A stretch of 64,000 nucleotides of DNA, taken from NCBI GenBank assembly GCA_017443895.1, contig JAFSXU010000068.1, positions 1 to 64,000 of the forward strand. Direction: 5' to 3'. The position numbers and the translations under genes are program-made. This stretch comes from Clostridia bacterium (GTDB lineage Bacteria; Bacillota; Clostridia; UBA1381). This document shows positions 16,120 to 24,209 of the stretch, one piece after another. Numbering within the stretch: position 1 is the first letter of the stretch; every line of letters starts with the position of its first letter. Under the pieces are notes generated by a model, which was given only the letters and a program-made list of their open reading frames with translations, had not been told where the DNA came from and ran no database searches.

Positions 16120-16554
16120 GTGAACGATGAATATGAGCTTTTATTGCTCGCAAATCAAGTTTGTTTTCCAACATATGCCGTTGCAAATAAAATATTAAGA
16201 CGCTATCAGCCGCTTTTGAAAAAGATTAACCTTACCTACACACAATACATTACTATGATGGTTCTGTGGGAAAAGGAAGAGGTCAATGAGAAAGACCTTG
16301 TAAAAGCATTATATTTGAAAGCGAACACGCTGACAAATATGTTGCGAAAACTAAAGCAAAAGGGTTATATTGACATAGGCAGGGATGAAAATGACAAAAG
16401 AAATATTATCATAAGCCTTACCGATGAGGGAAGAGATCTGAAAAAAAAGGCCATAGATGTTCCCAAAACACTTGCTGATGAGCACTGGCTCACCGATGAA
16501 GAATTTAAAACATATAAATCATTACTCTACAAATTATTGAAAGGAGATTGGTAA
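16120..16554 (+). CDS. MarR family transcriptional regulator (OhrR-like)
   Basis: 144 residues with the MarR winged helix: [36 protein letters not shown] (recognition helix) and the wing [16 protein letters not shown]. OhrR-type members sense peroxides through an N-terminal cysteine; this protein has one cysteine near residue 11 (ANQVCFP), in the position expected for that sensor. The start is GTG at 16120, since there is no in-frame ATG nearby and AAGGAGGTGA sits 4-5 bases upstream. It heads the redox cluster and probably represses it, lifting repression on oxidation. The operator was not identified with confidence. Confidence 0.9.
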   Translation: MNDEYELLLLANQVCFPTYAVANKILRRYQPLLKKINLTYTQYITMMVLWEKEEVNEKDLVKALYLKANTLTNMLRKLKQKGYIDIGRDENDKRNIIISLTDEGRDLKKKAIDVPKTLADEHWLTDEEFKTYKSLLYKLLKGDW

Positions 16555-16556
16555 AA

Positions 16557-16760
16557 ATGATTACGGGCGACAAACATGGTGCGGTAGAACCGGAGGACGG
16601 ACGATACAAATGCCCTTGTGGGTATATATACGATCCTGCAAAAGGTGACCCGAAGCAGAACATTCCTGCGGGAACTAAATTTGAGGATCTCCCGGACGAC
16701 TGGCGTTGTCCGAGATGCAAGCGCAAGAAAGAGAAATTCAATAAATTCAACAAGGCTTAA
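16557..16760 (+). CDS. Rubredoxin-like protein with an altered first knuckle
   Basis: 67 residues. It resembles rubredoxin throughout: [30 protein letters not shown]. Rubredoxin binds one iron through two knuckles of C-x2-C-G and C-P-x-C. Here the second knuckle CPRC is present, but the first reads K-C-P-C-G, so its cysteines are separated by one residue instead of two. The ATG at 16557 lies two bases after the MarR stop codon, implying coupled translation. It likely carries electrons to peroxide- or oxygen-reducing enzymes in this cluster. Confidence 0.85.
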   Translation: MITGDKHGAVEPEDGRYKCPCGYIYDPAKGDPKQNIPAGTKFEDLPDDWRCPRCKRKKEKFNKFNKA

Positions 16761-16793
16761 TAAATAAAATATAAAACAAAGGAGCATTATAAT

Positions 16794-17333
16794 ATGAATA
16801 TTTACGATTACACTGTTAAGGCACGCAAGGGTGCTACACTTAATATGGCTGATATGAAAGATAAGGTATTGCTGATAGTCAATACTGCCACGGGATGCGG
16901 GTTTACACCGCAATATGAAGCGATTGAGAAACTTTACGAGAAGTATCACGAGAAAGGCTTTGAAGTTTTGGACTTCCCCTGCAATCAGTTCGGGCACCAA
17001 GCACCGGGAGATGAGGGCGAAATTCATGAGTTCTGTACTGCTAAGTACAAGACACAGTTCGATCAGCTCGCAAAAATTGATGTAAATGGAGATGCAGAAG
17101 AACCATTATTTACCTACCTGAAAGCTCAGCAGCCTGATGATGAGTTTGACGGAGAAGAAAATAAGGCTATTATGGAAAAAATTGAAAAAATCAGCACAAC
17201 CTGCAAAAAGCCGGGTGACATAAAGTGGAACTTTACAAAGTTTTTAATAGACCGTAACGGTAATGTTGTGAAGCGTTTTGGTCCAACAAGCGACCCTATG
17301 AGCTTTGAAACAGATATTGCTGCGCTTATCTAA
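16794..17333 (+). CDS. Glutathione peroxidase family (thioredoxin-dependent peroxidase)
   Basis: 179 residues. The peroxidatic Cys35 sits in NTATGCGFTPQY and is encoded by TGC, so this is the cysteine form and not a selenoprotein. Conserved FPCNQFG and KWNFTKF (catalytic Gln and Trp regions) are present. In bacteria this family usually reduces hydrogen or alkyl peroxides using thioredoxin, not glutathione. The next two genes encode thioredoxin and thioredoxin reductase, which fits. AAGGAG precedes the ATG. Confidence 0.93.
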   Translation: MNIYDYTVKARKGATLNMADMKDKVLLIVNTATGCGFTPQYEAIEKLYEKYHEKGFEVLDFPCNQFGHQAPGDEGEIHEFCTAKYKTQFDQLAKIDVNGDAEEPLFTYLKAQQPDDEFDGEENKAIMEKIEKISTTCKKPGDIKWNFTKFLIDRNGNVVKRFGPTSDPMSFETDIAALI

Positions 17334-17374
17334 CAGTCGAAAGAAAATGAACGAAAGAAAGGGAGTTATGAGTT

Positions 17375-17686
17375 ATGACTATTGTTGAAGTAAATAAGGA
17401 TAATTTTGAAGATGAGGTATTAAAGTCCGATATTCCTGTATTGGCTGATTTTAATGCTGAATGGTGCGGTCCCTGCCGTTCTATGAAACCTATGCTGGAA
17501 GAGATGGCCAAGACAAATCCCGGATATAAAATAGTATCTATTGATATTGACGCTGAGGATGAACTGGCGGAGGATTACGATGTTTCCTCTATCCCGTGTC
17601 TTGTGGCATTTAGAGATGGCGAAGAAGTTAACCGCAGCGTTGGTCTGATTTCAAGAGATGCTATTGCAGAGCTTATGGAGGGATAA
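17375..17686 (+). CDS. trxA: Thioredoxin
   Basis: 103 residues with the active site WCGPC (Cys31, Cys34) in the thioredoxin fold and the cis-proline region SSIPCLVAF. An extra cysteine next to the cis-proline (IPC) is uncommon. It is cytosolic. It reduces disulphides and should be the electron donor to the upstream peroxidase. It starts 41 bases after that gene and ends three bases before trxB. Confidence 0.93.
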   Translation: MTIVEVNKDNFEDEVLKSDIPVLADFNAEWCGPCRSMKPMLEEMAKTNPGYKIVSIDIDAEDELAEDYDVSSIPCLVAFRDGEEVNRSVGLISRDAIAELMEG

Positions 17687-17689
17687 AAT

Positions 17690-18598
17690 ATGTATGACAT
17701 TATAGTCGTCGGGGCAGGTCCTGCGGGTATGACCGCTGCAATTTATGCCCGCCGTGCCGCAAGGTCTGTACTTGTGTTAGAGGCGGTAAACTACGGCGGA
17801 CAGATTTTGAATACCCCCGACATTGAAAATTATCCCGTAGAAGCCCATATTTCCGGTTACGATTTCTCCACGAAAGTATATGAACAAGCCAAAGATTTGG
17901 GAGCAGAGTTTGTTTTTGAAAAGGTGGTAGAAATTCGCTCGGAAGAAGATAAAAAGACAGTCATCACTCCAAAGAACACTTATACAGCCAAGGCAGTAAT
18001 ACTCGCAACCGGCTCCGAAAACAGAAAGCTTGGGTTAGATGATGAAGATAGACTTGTAGGCAGAGGCGTCTCCTATTGTGCTACTTGTGACGGAAATTTT
18101 TACCGTAATAAAGTTGTTGCTGTTGTCGGAGGTGGCAATACTGCTTTGGAAGATGCACTTTACTTGTCAGATTTAGCAAAACAGGTATATCTTATTCACC
18201 GCAGAGATAGTTTTCGTGGTGAAGAAACCAATGCAGCTCGTCTGAAAGAGAAGGAGAATGTCGAGATTATATATAACGCCAATGTTACCAAGCTGATTTC
18301 TGAGAAACGGCTCAAAGCTATTGAGGTTACTGATAAACTGAACGGCAATGTACGCACTATTGAACTTAACGGTTTGTTTATTGCGGTAGGTCGCATACCG
18401 GAAAACCGGAACTTTGCCGATCTTATTAAATTGGATGATGCAGGTTATGTGATAGCAGGAGAAGATTGTCATACAAACATAGATGGAATTTTTGTAGCTG
18501 GAGATAACAGAACAAAAATGCTTCGTCAGTTGGTTACAGCTACAGGTGACGGTGCGGTGGCGGCAACAGAGGCGGTCAAATATATAAATAATAAATGA
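17690..18598 (+). CDS. trxB: Thioredoxin reductase (NADPH, FAD)
   Basis: 302 residues, normal for low-molecular-weight thioredoxin reductases. The FAD-binding GAGPAG is at the N-terminus, the redox-active CATC is at Cys130/Cys133, and the NAD(P)-binding GGGNTALEDA lies near residue 150. GDNRTKMLRQLVTA at the C-terminus is the second FAD contact. It transfers electrons from NADPH to the adjacent thioredoxin. The four-base gap to trxA indicates one transcript. Confidence 0.95.
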   Translation: MYDIIVVGAGPAGMTAAIYARRAARSVLVLEAVNYGGQILNTPDIENYPVEAHISGYDFSTKVYEQAKDLGAEFVFEKVVEIRSEEDKKTVITPKNTYTAKAVILATGSENRKLGLDDEDRLVGRGVSYCATCDGNFYRNKVVAVVGGGNTALEDALYLSDLAKQVYLIHRRDSFRGEETNAARLKEKENVEIIYNANVTKLISEKRLKAIEVTDKLNGNVRTIELNGLFIAVGRIPENRNFADLIKLDDAGYVIAGEDCHTNIDGIFVAGDNRTKMLRQLVTATGDGAVAATEAVKYINNK

Positions 18599-18634
18599 GC
18601 TAAGGCTTAATAAAATATAGAAAGGAAGTCAAAA

Positions 18635-19147
18635 ATGAAAATCACAATTTTGAACGGAAGTCCGAGAAAAGAAAACACAGAAGCTATGGTAAATGCCTTT
18701 GCAGAAGGCGCAAAGGAGGCAGGTCATGAGGTAGAAATCCTGCATGTGGGCAGAATGAAAATAGCAGGATGTATGGCTTGCGAGTATTGCCATGGAAAAG
18801 GAGAGGGAAAGTGCATTCAAAAGGACGATATGGAAAAGGTTATCCCTGCATATCTTAACTGTGATATGGTCGTATATGCTTCCCCTATCTACTACTTTGA
18901 TATGACTGCACAGATATCGGCGGCTATGCAAAGAGTTTACTGCATTGGCAAACCGCCGAAGGCAAAGAAAGCGGCTTTGCTTTTAAGCTCAGGCTCGCCC
19001 AATACAGGCACAGGCGCAGTTGAAACATATAAAAACATGATAGGCTTTATGGGTATCGAAGATGCAGGGGTTTGCGCCCTTGCTGGTGAAGAAAACAAAT
19101 CCGAGGAAAAGCTTAATGCAATCCGTGATTGGGCTAAAAGCCTGTAA
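18635..19147 (+). CDS. NADPH-dependent FMN reductase / iron-sulphur flavoprotein-like
   Basis: 170 residues. The N-terminal LNGSPRKENTEAM loop binds FMN phosphate. The cysteine-rich segment CMACEYCHGKGEGKC near residues 46-60 resembles the cluster-binding stretch of iron-sulphur flavoproteins, and YASPIYYFDMTAQ is the second flavin loop. It is cytosolic. It probably passes electrons within the redox cluster; the partner is not known. GAAAGGA lies 9 bases upstream of the ATG. Confidence 0.87.
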   Translation: MKITILNGSPRKENTEAMVNAFAEGAKEAGHEVEILHVGRMKIAGCMACEYCHGKGEGKCIQKDDMEKVIPAYLNCDMVVYASPIYYFDMTAQISAAMQRVYCIGKPPKAKKAALLLSSGSPNTGTGAVETYKNMIGFMGIEDAGVCALAGEENKSEEKLNAIRDWAKSL

Positions 19148-19202
19148 TAAATACATAATAAGACCGTAACTGTCGGTAAAACAGTGAAAATATATAAATT
19201 TA

Positions 19203-19667
19203 TTGGAGGTATTTAAAAAGACAAAGGTAGAACTTTTAAAGGAATTTGCAAAGGGCTGGTTCGGTAATTCACAGCAGCATTCAATCCATGCACAGCTTCT
19301 CAAAGCCCGTGGACTGAACAAACTGGCTGACAAGATTATGGCTGAATCGGACGAAGAGTGGAATGAGGCAAAGGAAGTAAATGCAAGACTGATTGAGCTT
19401 GGTGAAACCCCTGTTGTCGAAATTCAGGAATATCCCGTTATTACCGATATTAACGAAATGCTTGAATACGACTGCAAGGACTCTGCAGAAGCACTTCCCA
19501 TGATGAGCAAATCTCTTGCAATGTTTGATGATGACTATGTAACAAAGGCAATGATTGAAAAGTTCATCATTGATGAGCAGGAGCATTTTAACTGGGTAAA
19601 GGGTCACCTTTGCTTGATTGAGCAAATCGGCATTGAAAACTACATGATTGAGATGCTTGGTGAATAA
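19203..19667 (+). CDS. Ferritin-like diiron-fold protein with a non-standard start
   Basis: About 149-154 residues, all helical. Metal-ligand type motifs are visible: EEWNEAKE in one helix and IDEQEHFNWVKGH (E-x2-H) in the last. Small ferritin-like proteins of anaerobes store iron or scavenge oxygen species. The start is a puzzle. The strong GGAGGT site at 19205-19210 is followed at good spacing by AAG (19218), where an ATG would be expected. The only in-frame standard start is a TTG at 19203 that overlaps the site itself. Confidence 0.78.
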   Translation: MEVFKKTKVELLKEFAKGWFGNSQQHSIHAQLLKARGLNKLADKIMAESDEEWNEAKEVNARLIELGETPVVEIQEYPVITDINEMLEYDCKDSAEALPMMSKSLAMFDDDYVTKAMIEKFIIDEQEHFNWVKGHLCLIEQIGIENYMIEMLGE

Positions 19668-19700
19668 GGAACCAAAATACTAAATTGGGGAGTAATCAAA

Positions 19701-19883
19701 ATGAACGAAAAAGAAAAAATATTAGATGCAATGCGCACTGCAGGTGAACCCTTAAATGCAGGAAAAGTTGCAGAACTTACGGGACTTGACCGCAAGGTTG
19801 TTGATAAGGCGTTTGCTGAGTTAAAGAAGGACGGAAGCATTGTTTCTCCCGTTCGCTGCAAATGGGAGCCTGCAAACAAATAA
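19701..19883 (+). CDS. Small winged-helix protein (60 residues)
   Basis: KEKILDAMRTAGEPLNAGKVAELTG...DRKVVDKAFAELKKDGSIVSP is a compact winged helix-turn-helix with nothing else attached. It could be a small DNA-binding regulator of the redox cluster. GGGGAG precedes the ATG. A clear terminator follows the stop codon, which closes the operon. Confidence 0.75.
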   Translation: MNEKEKILDAMRTAGEPLNAGKVAELTGLDRKVVDKAFAELKKDGSIVSPVRCKWEPANK

Positions 19884-19889
19884 GTAATT

Positions 19890-19923
19890 CAGACCGTCTT
19901 GTTCTTATGGGACGGTCTGTTTT
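19890..19923 (+). terminator. Terminator of the redox operon
   Basis: CAGACCGTC pairs with GACGGTCTG, then TTTT. Confidence 0.85.
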
Positions 19924-19947
19924 GCATAAAAAAAGAAGGAGGCAATT

Positions 19948-20340
19948 ATGAATATAGCGGTAAGATATTACTCAAGGTCGGGAAATACAAAAGAAGTTGC
20001 ACAAGCTATCGCAAAAGCGGTTGGGGTAGATGCCATATCTGTAGAAAAGGCTGATGCACAAATAAACGAGCCTGTCGATGTGCTTTTTATAGGCGGAGCA
20101 TTATATGCTTACGGTCTTGACAAGAACATGAAAGAATACTTGAAAACGCTGAAAAAAGATAATGTTAAAAAAGCTGTCGTTTTCTCAACTTCTTGGCTTT
20201 CCAAGCATTCTGTGGAGCTGATAAAAAAAGGCTTATCCGACAATGGCATTACGGTTGAAACCGAATATTTCTATGTTAAAAATGAGCCGAGCGAAGCGCA
20301 AAAGAGAGATGCGGCAGTCTTTGCTAAAAAGTTTGTATGA
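19948..20340 (+). CDS. Flavodoxin
   Basis: 130 residues, a short-chain flavodoxin-like electron carrier. The FMN-phosphate loop YYSRSGNTKEVA is at the N-terminus and IGGALYAYG provides the second flavin contact. It follows the redox operon terminator in the same direction, with AAGAAGGAGG before the ATG. It probably supports the same oxygen-defence chemistry. Confidence 0.85.
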   Translation: MNIAVRYYSRSGNTKEVAQAIAKAVGVDAISVEKADAQINEPVDVLFIGGALYAYGLDKNMKEYLKTLKKDNVKKAVVFSTSWLSKHSVELIKKGLSDNGITVETEYFYVKNEPSEAQKRDAAVFAKKFV

Positions 20341-20401
20341 TGAGGTTTCCGGAAATGATTTATGATTATACCATTACAACAGGAAAAGGCGAACTGTTCA
20401 G

Positions 20402-20599
20402 ATGAACTTAGAAGCGGCAGCAGATGCACTTGAAGAAAAACGCAAAGAAAAAGAAAAATTAGCACACGATGAATATATCAACTCACTGATTGATTACGCT
20501 GAATACTGTCAAAAACTTGCAGATGTGCTCACCAAAGAAGTACAAGCGGCGCTTATTGAGGCAGAAAAGGAATCTGCCTCAATAATCCTATTACTTTAA
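20402..20599 (+). CDS. Hypothetical 65-residue charged helical protein
   Basis: A short, mostly helical frame rich in E and K (LEEKRKEKEKLAHDEY) with an odd hydrophobic tail (SIILLL). I do not recognise it. Just upstream, 20355-20405 encodes a 16-residue peptide, MIYDYTITTGKGELFR, whose stop overlaps this ATG as ATGA. That peptide resembles the N-terminus of the glutathione peroxidase at 16794 (IYDYT and KG shared) and may be what remains of a second copy. Both may be debris next to the tRNA-Leu array. Confidence 0.35.
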   Translation: MNLEAAADALEEKRKEKEKLAHDEYINSLIDYAEYCQKLADVLTKEVQAALIEAEKESASIILLL

Positions 20600-20871
20600 A
20601 AATAAAGCTATTATGAAACGCAATTTGCACTCTTCTTACAGGGGGTGCAAATTTTTTGTAAGGGGGGTGTAAAGAAAACGATTACTACGCAAAGGGGTGC
20701 AAAGAAAACGATTACTTTTTACAAGAAAGCGTAAAAATCGGAAAACCTACTTTTAATATTGTTTTGAAGCACACTTTAACAGAAGCCATAAGTGCTGAAA
20801 ACCGCATAAAACAAGGCTTTTGGAGCAAAGAAAAAGAACGCTGATTTTTTATCAAAATTAGCGTTCTTATT
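20600..20871. other. Non-coding gap with two direct repeats and a terminator
   Basis: GGGGTG(T/C)AAAGAAAACG followed by ATTACT occurs at 20664-20686 and again at 20694-20716, 30 bases apart. At about 20838-20867 AACGCT pairs with AGCGTT; read on the minus strand it is followed by a U-rich run and would end any transcript leaving the tRNA-Leu array. No gene is supported here. Confidence 0.6.
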
Positions 20872-21278
20872 TGGTGCCAGTGGTGGGACTTGAACCTGTC
20901 ATGTGAGGTTTTATACTTTCGCAAACGCAAAAAACAAAAAAACCAAGCAATTTTAGCTTGGTTTTTCAGTTTTTGGTGCCGGTGGTGGGACTTGAACCTG
21001 CCATGTGAGGTTTTATACTTTCGCAAACGCAAAAAACAAAAAAACCAAGCAATTTTAGCTTGGTTTTTCAGTTTTGGTGCCGGTGGTGGGACTTGAACCT
21101 GTCATGTGAGGTTTTATATTTTCGCAAACGCAAAAAACAAAAAAACCAAGCAATTTCAGCTTGGTTTTTCAGTTTTTGGTGCCGGTGGTGGGACTTGAAC
21201 CTGTCATATGAGGTTTTATACTTTCGCAAACGCACAAAACAAAAAAACCAAGCAATTTCAGCTTGGTTTTTCAGTTTT
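20872..21278 (-). repeat. Tandem array of four tRNA-Leu 3'-end copies with terminator cores
   Basis: On the plus strand, TGGTGCC plus GGTGGTGGGACTTGAACC (the complement of the last 25 bases of tRNA-Leu, CCA included) recurs at 20872, 20974, 21075 and 21177. These precede the true tRNA end at 21279, a period of 101-102 bases. The copy at 20872 has one mismatch. Each interval carries a hairpin CCAAGC/GCTTGG with a U-run and a 35-base spacer. The last copy is followed by a different terminator (AACGCT/AGCGTT). Reading frames across the array are artefacts of the repeats. Confidence 0.95.
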
Positions 21279-21365
<87 letters not shown>

Positions 21366-21436
21366 ATAAATTATTCACATCGCTTTATATGTTACCACAA
21401 ACAGAAACAAAAGTCAAGCACAAAAAAGTGGTTACG

Positions 21437-21774
21437 ATAAATTTTGGTTTATATGCGTAAATGGATATTGTAGGGCAGGGGCTTGCTCCTGCCGTATCCC
21501 ATATGTGTTGTCGGGGACGGTTGGAGCAAGCCCCAACCCTACAAAATATTAAATTTTGCAATATGTGTGTATTAACCCTACCTATCGTAGGGCACGACCC
21601 TTTAAAATCGCTTGCGATTTGCATTGCGTAGCAATGCTGCAGTGTGTCGTGCCGTGCAAAAAACGCCACAAACAGCGGAACGACACCAACAACACCGCTA
21701 TGCGGTGTCATTAGGGTCGTTCCCTACGGTGTACCAATTTACGATTTCGCATTGGTACGCTAAACCAAAATTTA
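21437..21774. repeat. Dispersed repeat, long cassette variant R6
   Basis: 338 bases between ATAAATTTTGGTTTA and TAAACCAAAATTTAT. Internal cassettes are GTAGGGCAGG...CCCTAC and a second block GTAGGGCACGACCC...GGGTCGTTCCCTAC with TGCGTAGCA-type hairpins. The ACCAAT/ATTGGT hairpin ends it. Confidence 0.85.
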
Positions 21775-21807
21775 TACAATTCGGGCAATCTCTTGCACAT
21801 TTTTCAA

Positions 21808-22722
21808 TCAGAACAGCAACGGATTTCTGCCGATTGGGTGTTCAATATCTATATTTCCGTACTTTGGTACTTTTTTGCCTTCTACCAAAAACTGAACACG
21901 GTTAATGCTTTCAAGCTCGGTCATTGAATTTACAATCGAGAATATTGCCTGCTCCTGTTCCTCGGCAGATGAGGGGCATTTATCAATAAAGTTTTGCGAA
22001 AAGTTTACAAACCCGATATTATTCGATATATTCACAGATATCAAATTAACCTCATCTGATATAACGGCACTCAAATCACTGTTTTCGGGACCCCGTATAA
22101 GCTCCGCAATTATATACTGTTCTATTGGCTGTTGGTCGGTTATAAGGACGGTGCGCTCCTCTTTTACAAGCTTCTTTGTGGCAATATCGGTAAAATACAG
22201 AATTACATTCCGCGCTTCGCTTGTATCGGTGTCAATGGCAAGATTGATATCGTCAGAGGTCAGTCTGCCTATAACATTGCCGTCTGCTGCCTTAAAGTCC
22301 TTACCGTTTACCGTTACAAGCACGCTGTTTACACCGTCAATTGCACACAGCGTTTTAACAACCGCATAGACAGGGAATACTGCCTTTGAGGCATCATCTG
22401 ATACTATGTTCTCATCAAAGTCCGCAACCAGATTTCCCTCGCCGTCGTTTTGTATGCTTTTAAGCCCCGCATTCTTGTTTATAACACGGACATTCTGACT
22501 GTTTTCGGGACCTTTTATCAGCGCTTCAACAACACTTACCGGCAAGTCAAATTTATCACGGTATGCAACGGTTCTGTTCTCAACCACAAGTGAGGTCTCG
22601 GCAGAATTTAAAAAATACAGCTTCACATCTGCTTTTTGTATGCCTCTGCCAAAAAATATAAACACGCTTACGGCAATTGCAACAGCTATTAAAATCCCGA
22701 TAATCCAATTTATTCTTTTCAT
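21808..22722 (-). CDS. Membrane-anchored protein with two GerMN domains
   Basis: 304 residues. A single N-terminal membrane span (residues 5-25) is followed by two GerMN domains, about residues 32-155 and 172-290. Each has the typical LYF...(D) start and the ALIKGPENS / ELIRGPENS signature. GerMN domains occur in spore germination protein GerM and in lipoproteins such as LpqB that partner sensor kinases. Its ATG overlaps the stop of the upstream histidine kinase by four bases (ATGA), so it is translationally coupled and may modulate that kinase. Confidence 0.85.
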   Translation of the reverse strand: MKRINWIIGILIAVAIAVSVFIFFGRGIQKADVKLYFLNSAETSLVVENRTVAYRDKFDLPVSVVEALIKGPENSQNVRVINKNAGLKSIQNDGEGNLVADFDENIVSDDASKAVFPVYAVVKTLCAIDGVNSVLVTVNGKDFKAADGNVIGRLTSDDINLAIDTDTSEARNVILYFTDIATKKLVKEERTVLITDQQPIEQYIIAELIRGPENSDLSAVISDEVNLISVNISNNIGFVNFSQNFIDKCPSSAEEQEQAIFSIVNSMTELESINRVQFLVEGKKVPKYGNIDIEHPIGRNPLLF

Positions 22723-24209
22723 ACCGCTAACCCCTCTGTGCTATCCTGCGCATAAGGCAGGCGTATAGTGAATATACTTCCTCCTTGCTCGGAATTATTA
22801 ACCTCAATCGTGCCGCCATGCATAAGTATTGCCTCTTTTGTAATGGCAAGCCCTAAGCCTGTACCGCCTGTATCCCTTGCGCGGGAATCGTCAAGACGGT
22901 AAAATCGCTCAAAGATTTTATCACGCTCGCCCTCGGGAATGCCCGGCCCGTTATCCTCAATATCAATCCTTGCAAAGTGTGATTCGTTTTTTAAGTCAAT
23001 ATGCACAAATCCGCCGTTTGGCGTGTATTTGACTGCATTATCGACAATGTTATAAATCGCCTCATAAATCCTGTCATAGTCAAGCGCGATAGGCTGATGC
23101 GTATCCTCGGCATAGTCGGCATACACAACAATATCCTTTTCCTCGGCAAGCCCTGTTATTTTCCGTATAACGCTGTCAATAATAATCTGAAGCTCCGTTT
23201 CTTCAAGCTTTAAGGCATTGGTATCGTTATTTAGCCTGGTAAGAGTTAAAAGCCTTTCGATAATCCTTGTAAGTCTGTCAACCTCATCGGACATATCCGA
23301 TAAAAATTCCTTGACCGTCTGCATATCAATATTTTCTGCGTTTATTATGCTGTCGCAAATAAGCTTAATACCTGCCATAGGCGTTTTTAGCTCGTGAGAT
23401 GCGTCTGATACGAATTTGCGTCGCTGTTCCTCAAAGCTGTCAAGCTCCTCGCACATATAGTTGAAGGTCTCACTCATTTGTGCAAGCTCATTATGACCCG
23501 ATACCTTCATGCGTATTGAGAAATTTCCCTTTGAAATTTCGCGCGCCGCTTTTCTGAACTGCTCTATAGGCGAGGTTATAATATAGCTCATGCCCACGCT
23601 TAAAAGTCCTATCAATAAAACTATAAGCACACTAAATACAACCATGCCCGTTCTCGTTGCGGCAACGGTTGTATCAATAGTTCCTATATTCTGCGCTAAA
23701 TACACACAGCCTATAATTTCCTCATTGTTTTTTACAGGCACCGCAACACTTATCATACGCTGACCGCTGTCGGTTTTTTCGTTGTAGCTTGTCTGCATAC
23801 CCTGCATCGCATTTTTTAATGTATCACGCACGAAAACCTTACCGATAAGCTCCGATTCCTTATTGGTATCGTAAAGAATGTTATACGAGGTGTTTGTAAT
23901 AACGCCTCGTATATTTGTTCCCGACAAGCTGTTTTCAACATAATCGCTGTACTTGTCCTGTGTAACGGATATGTCGTTTTCCCAAATCTGGGAAACATTT
24001 TCGGATATGATATTTGCCTTTGTAAACATATCCACAAATTCACTGTTGTAAAGCTTATCGGATAGCACGCCCAATGTGTATATAATCATAAGAACAAGCG
24101 TTATTAAAATTACCACTATATATGTAGCCACAATAGTAAAGCGCATTGAGGTTGCTACCCGTTTTACTTTATCTATAAATTCAGTCCTTTTTATAGTAAT
24201 AACCAACAC
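22719..24209 (-). CDS. Sensor histidine kinase (PhoR/WalK-like)
   Basis: About 496 residues. Membrane spans lie near 24-48 and 188-212, with an extracellular sensor domain of about 140 residues between. A HAMP domain follows (residues 211-263), then HisKA with phospho-acceptor His272 in SHELKTP, and HATPase_c with DNGPGIP and GTGLGL boxes. The start is uncertain: the open frame begins at GTG 24209 inside the response regulator gene, and an ATG lies at 24146. The overlap with the regulator indicates translational coupling. Confidence 0.92.
   Translation of the reverse strand: MLVITIKRTEFIDKVKRVATSMRFTIVATYIVVILITLVLMIIYTLGVLSDKLYNSEFVDMFTKANIISENVSQIWENDISVTQDKYSDYVENSLSGTNIRGVITNTSYNILYDTNKESELIGKVFVRDTLKNAMQGMQTSYNEKTDSGQRMISVAVPVKNNEEIIGCVYLAQNIGTIDTTVAATRTGMVVFSVLIVLLIGLLSVGMSYIITSPIEQFRKAAREISKGNFSIRMKVSGHNELAQMSETFNYMCEELDSFEEQRRKFVSDASHELKTPMAGIKLICDSIINAENIDMQTVKEFLSDMSDEVDRLTRIIERLLTLTRLNNDTNALKLEETELQIIIDSVIRKITGLAEEKDIVVYADYAEDTHQPIALDYDRIYEAIYNIVDNAVKYTPNGGFVHIDLKNESHFARIDIEDNGPGIPEGERDKIFERFYRLDDSRARDTGGTGLGLAITKEAILMHGGTIEVNNSEQGGSIFTIRLPYAQDSTEGLAV

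Noticed and set aside
16794-17333. Selenocysteine in the peroxidase
   Set aside because: The peroxidatic codon is TGC (Cys), not TGA.
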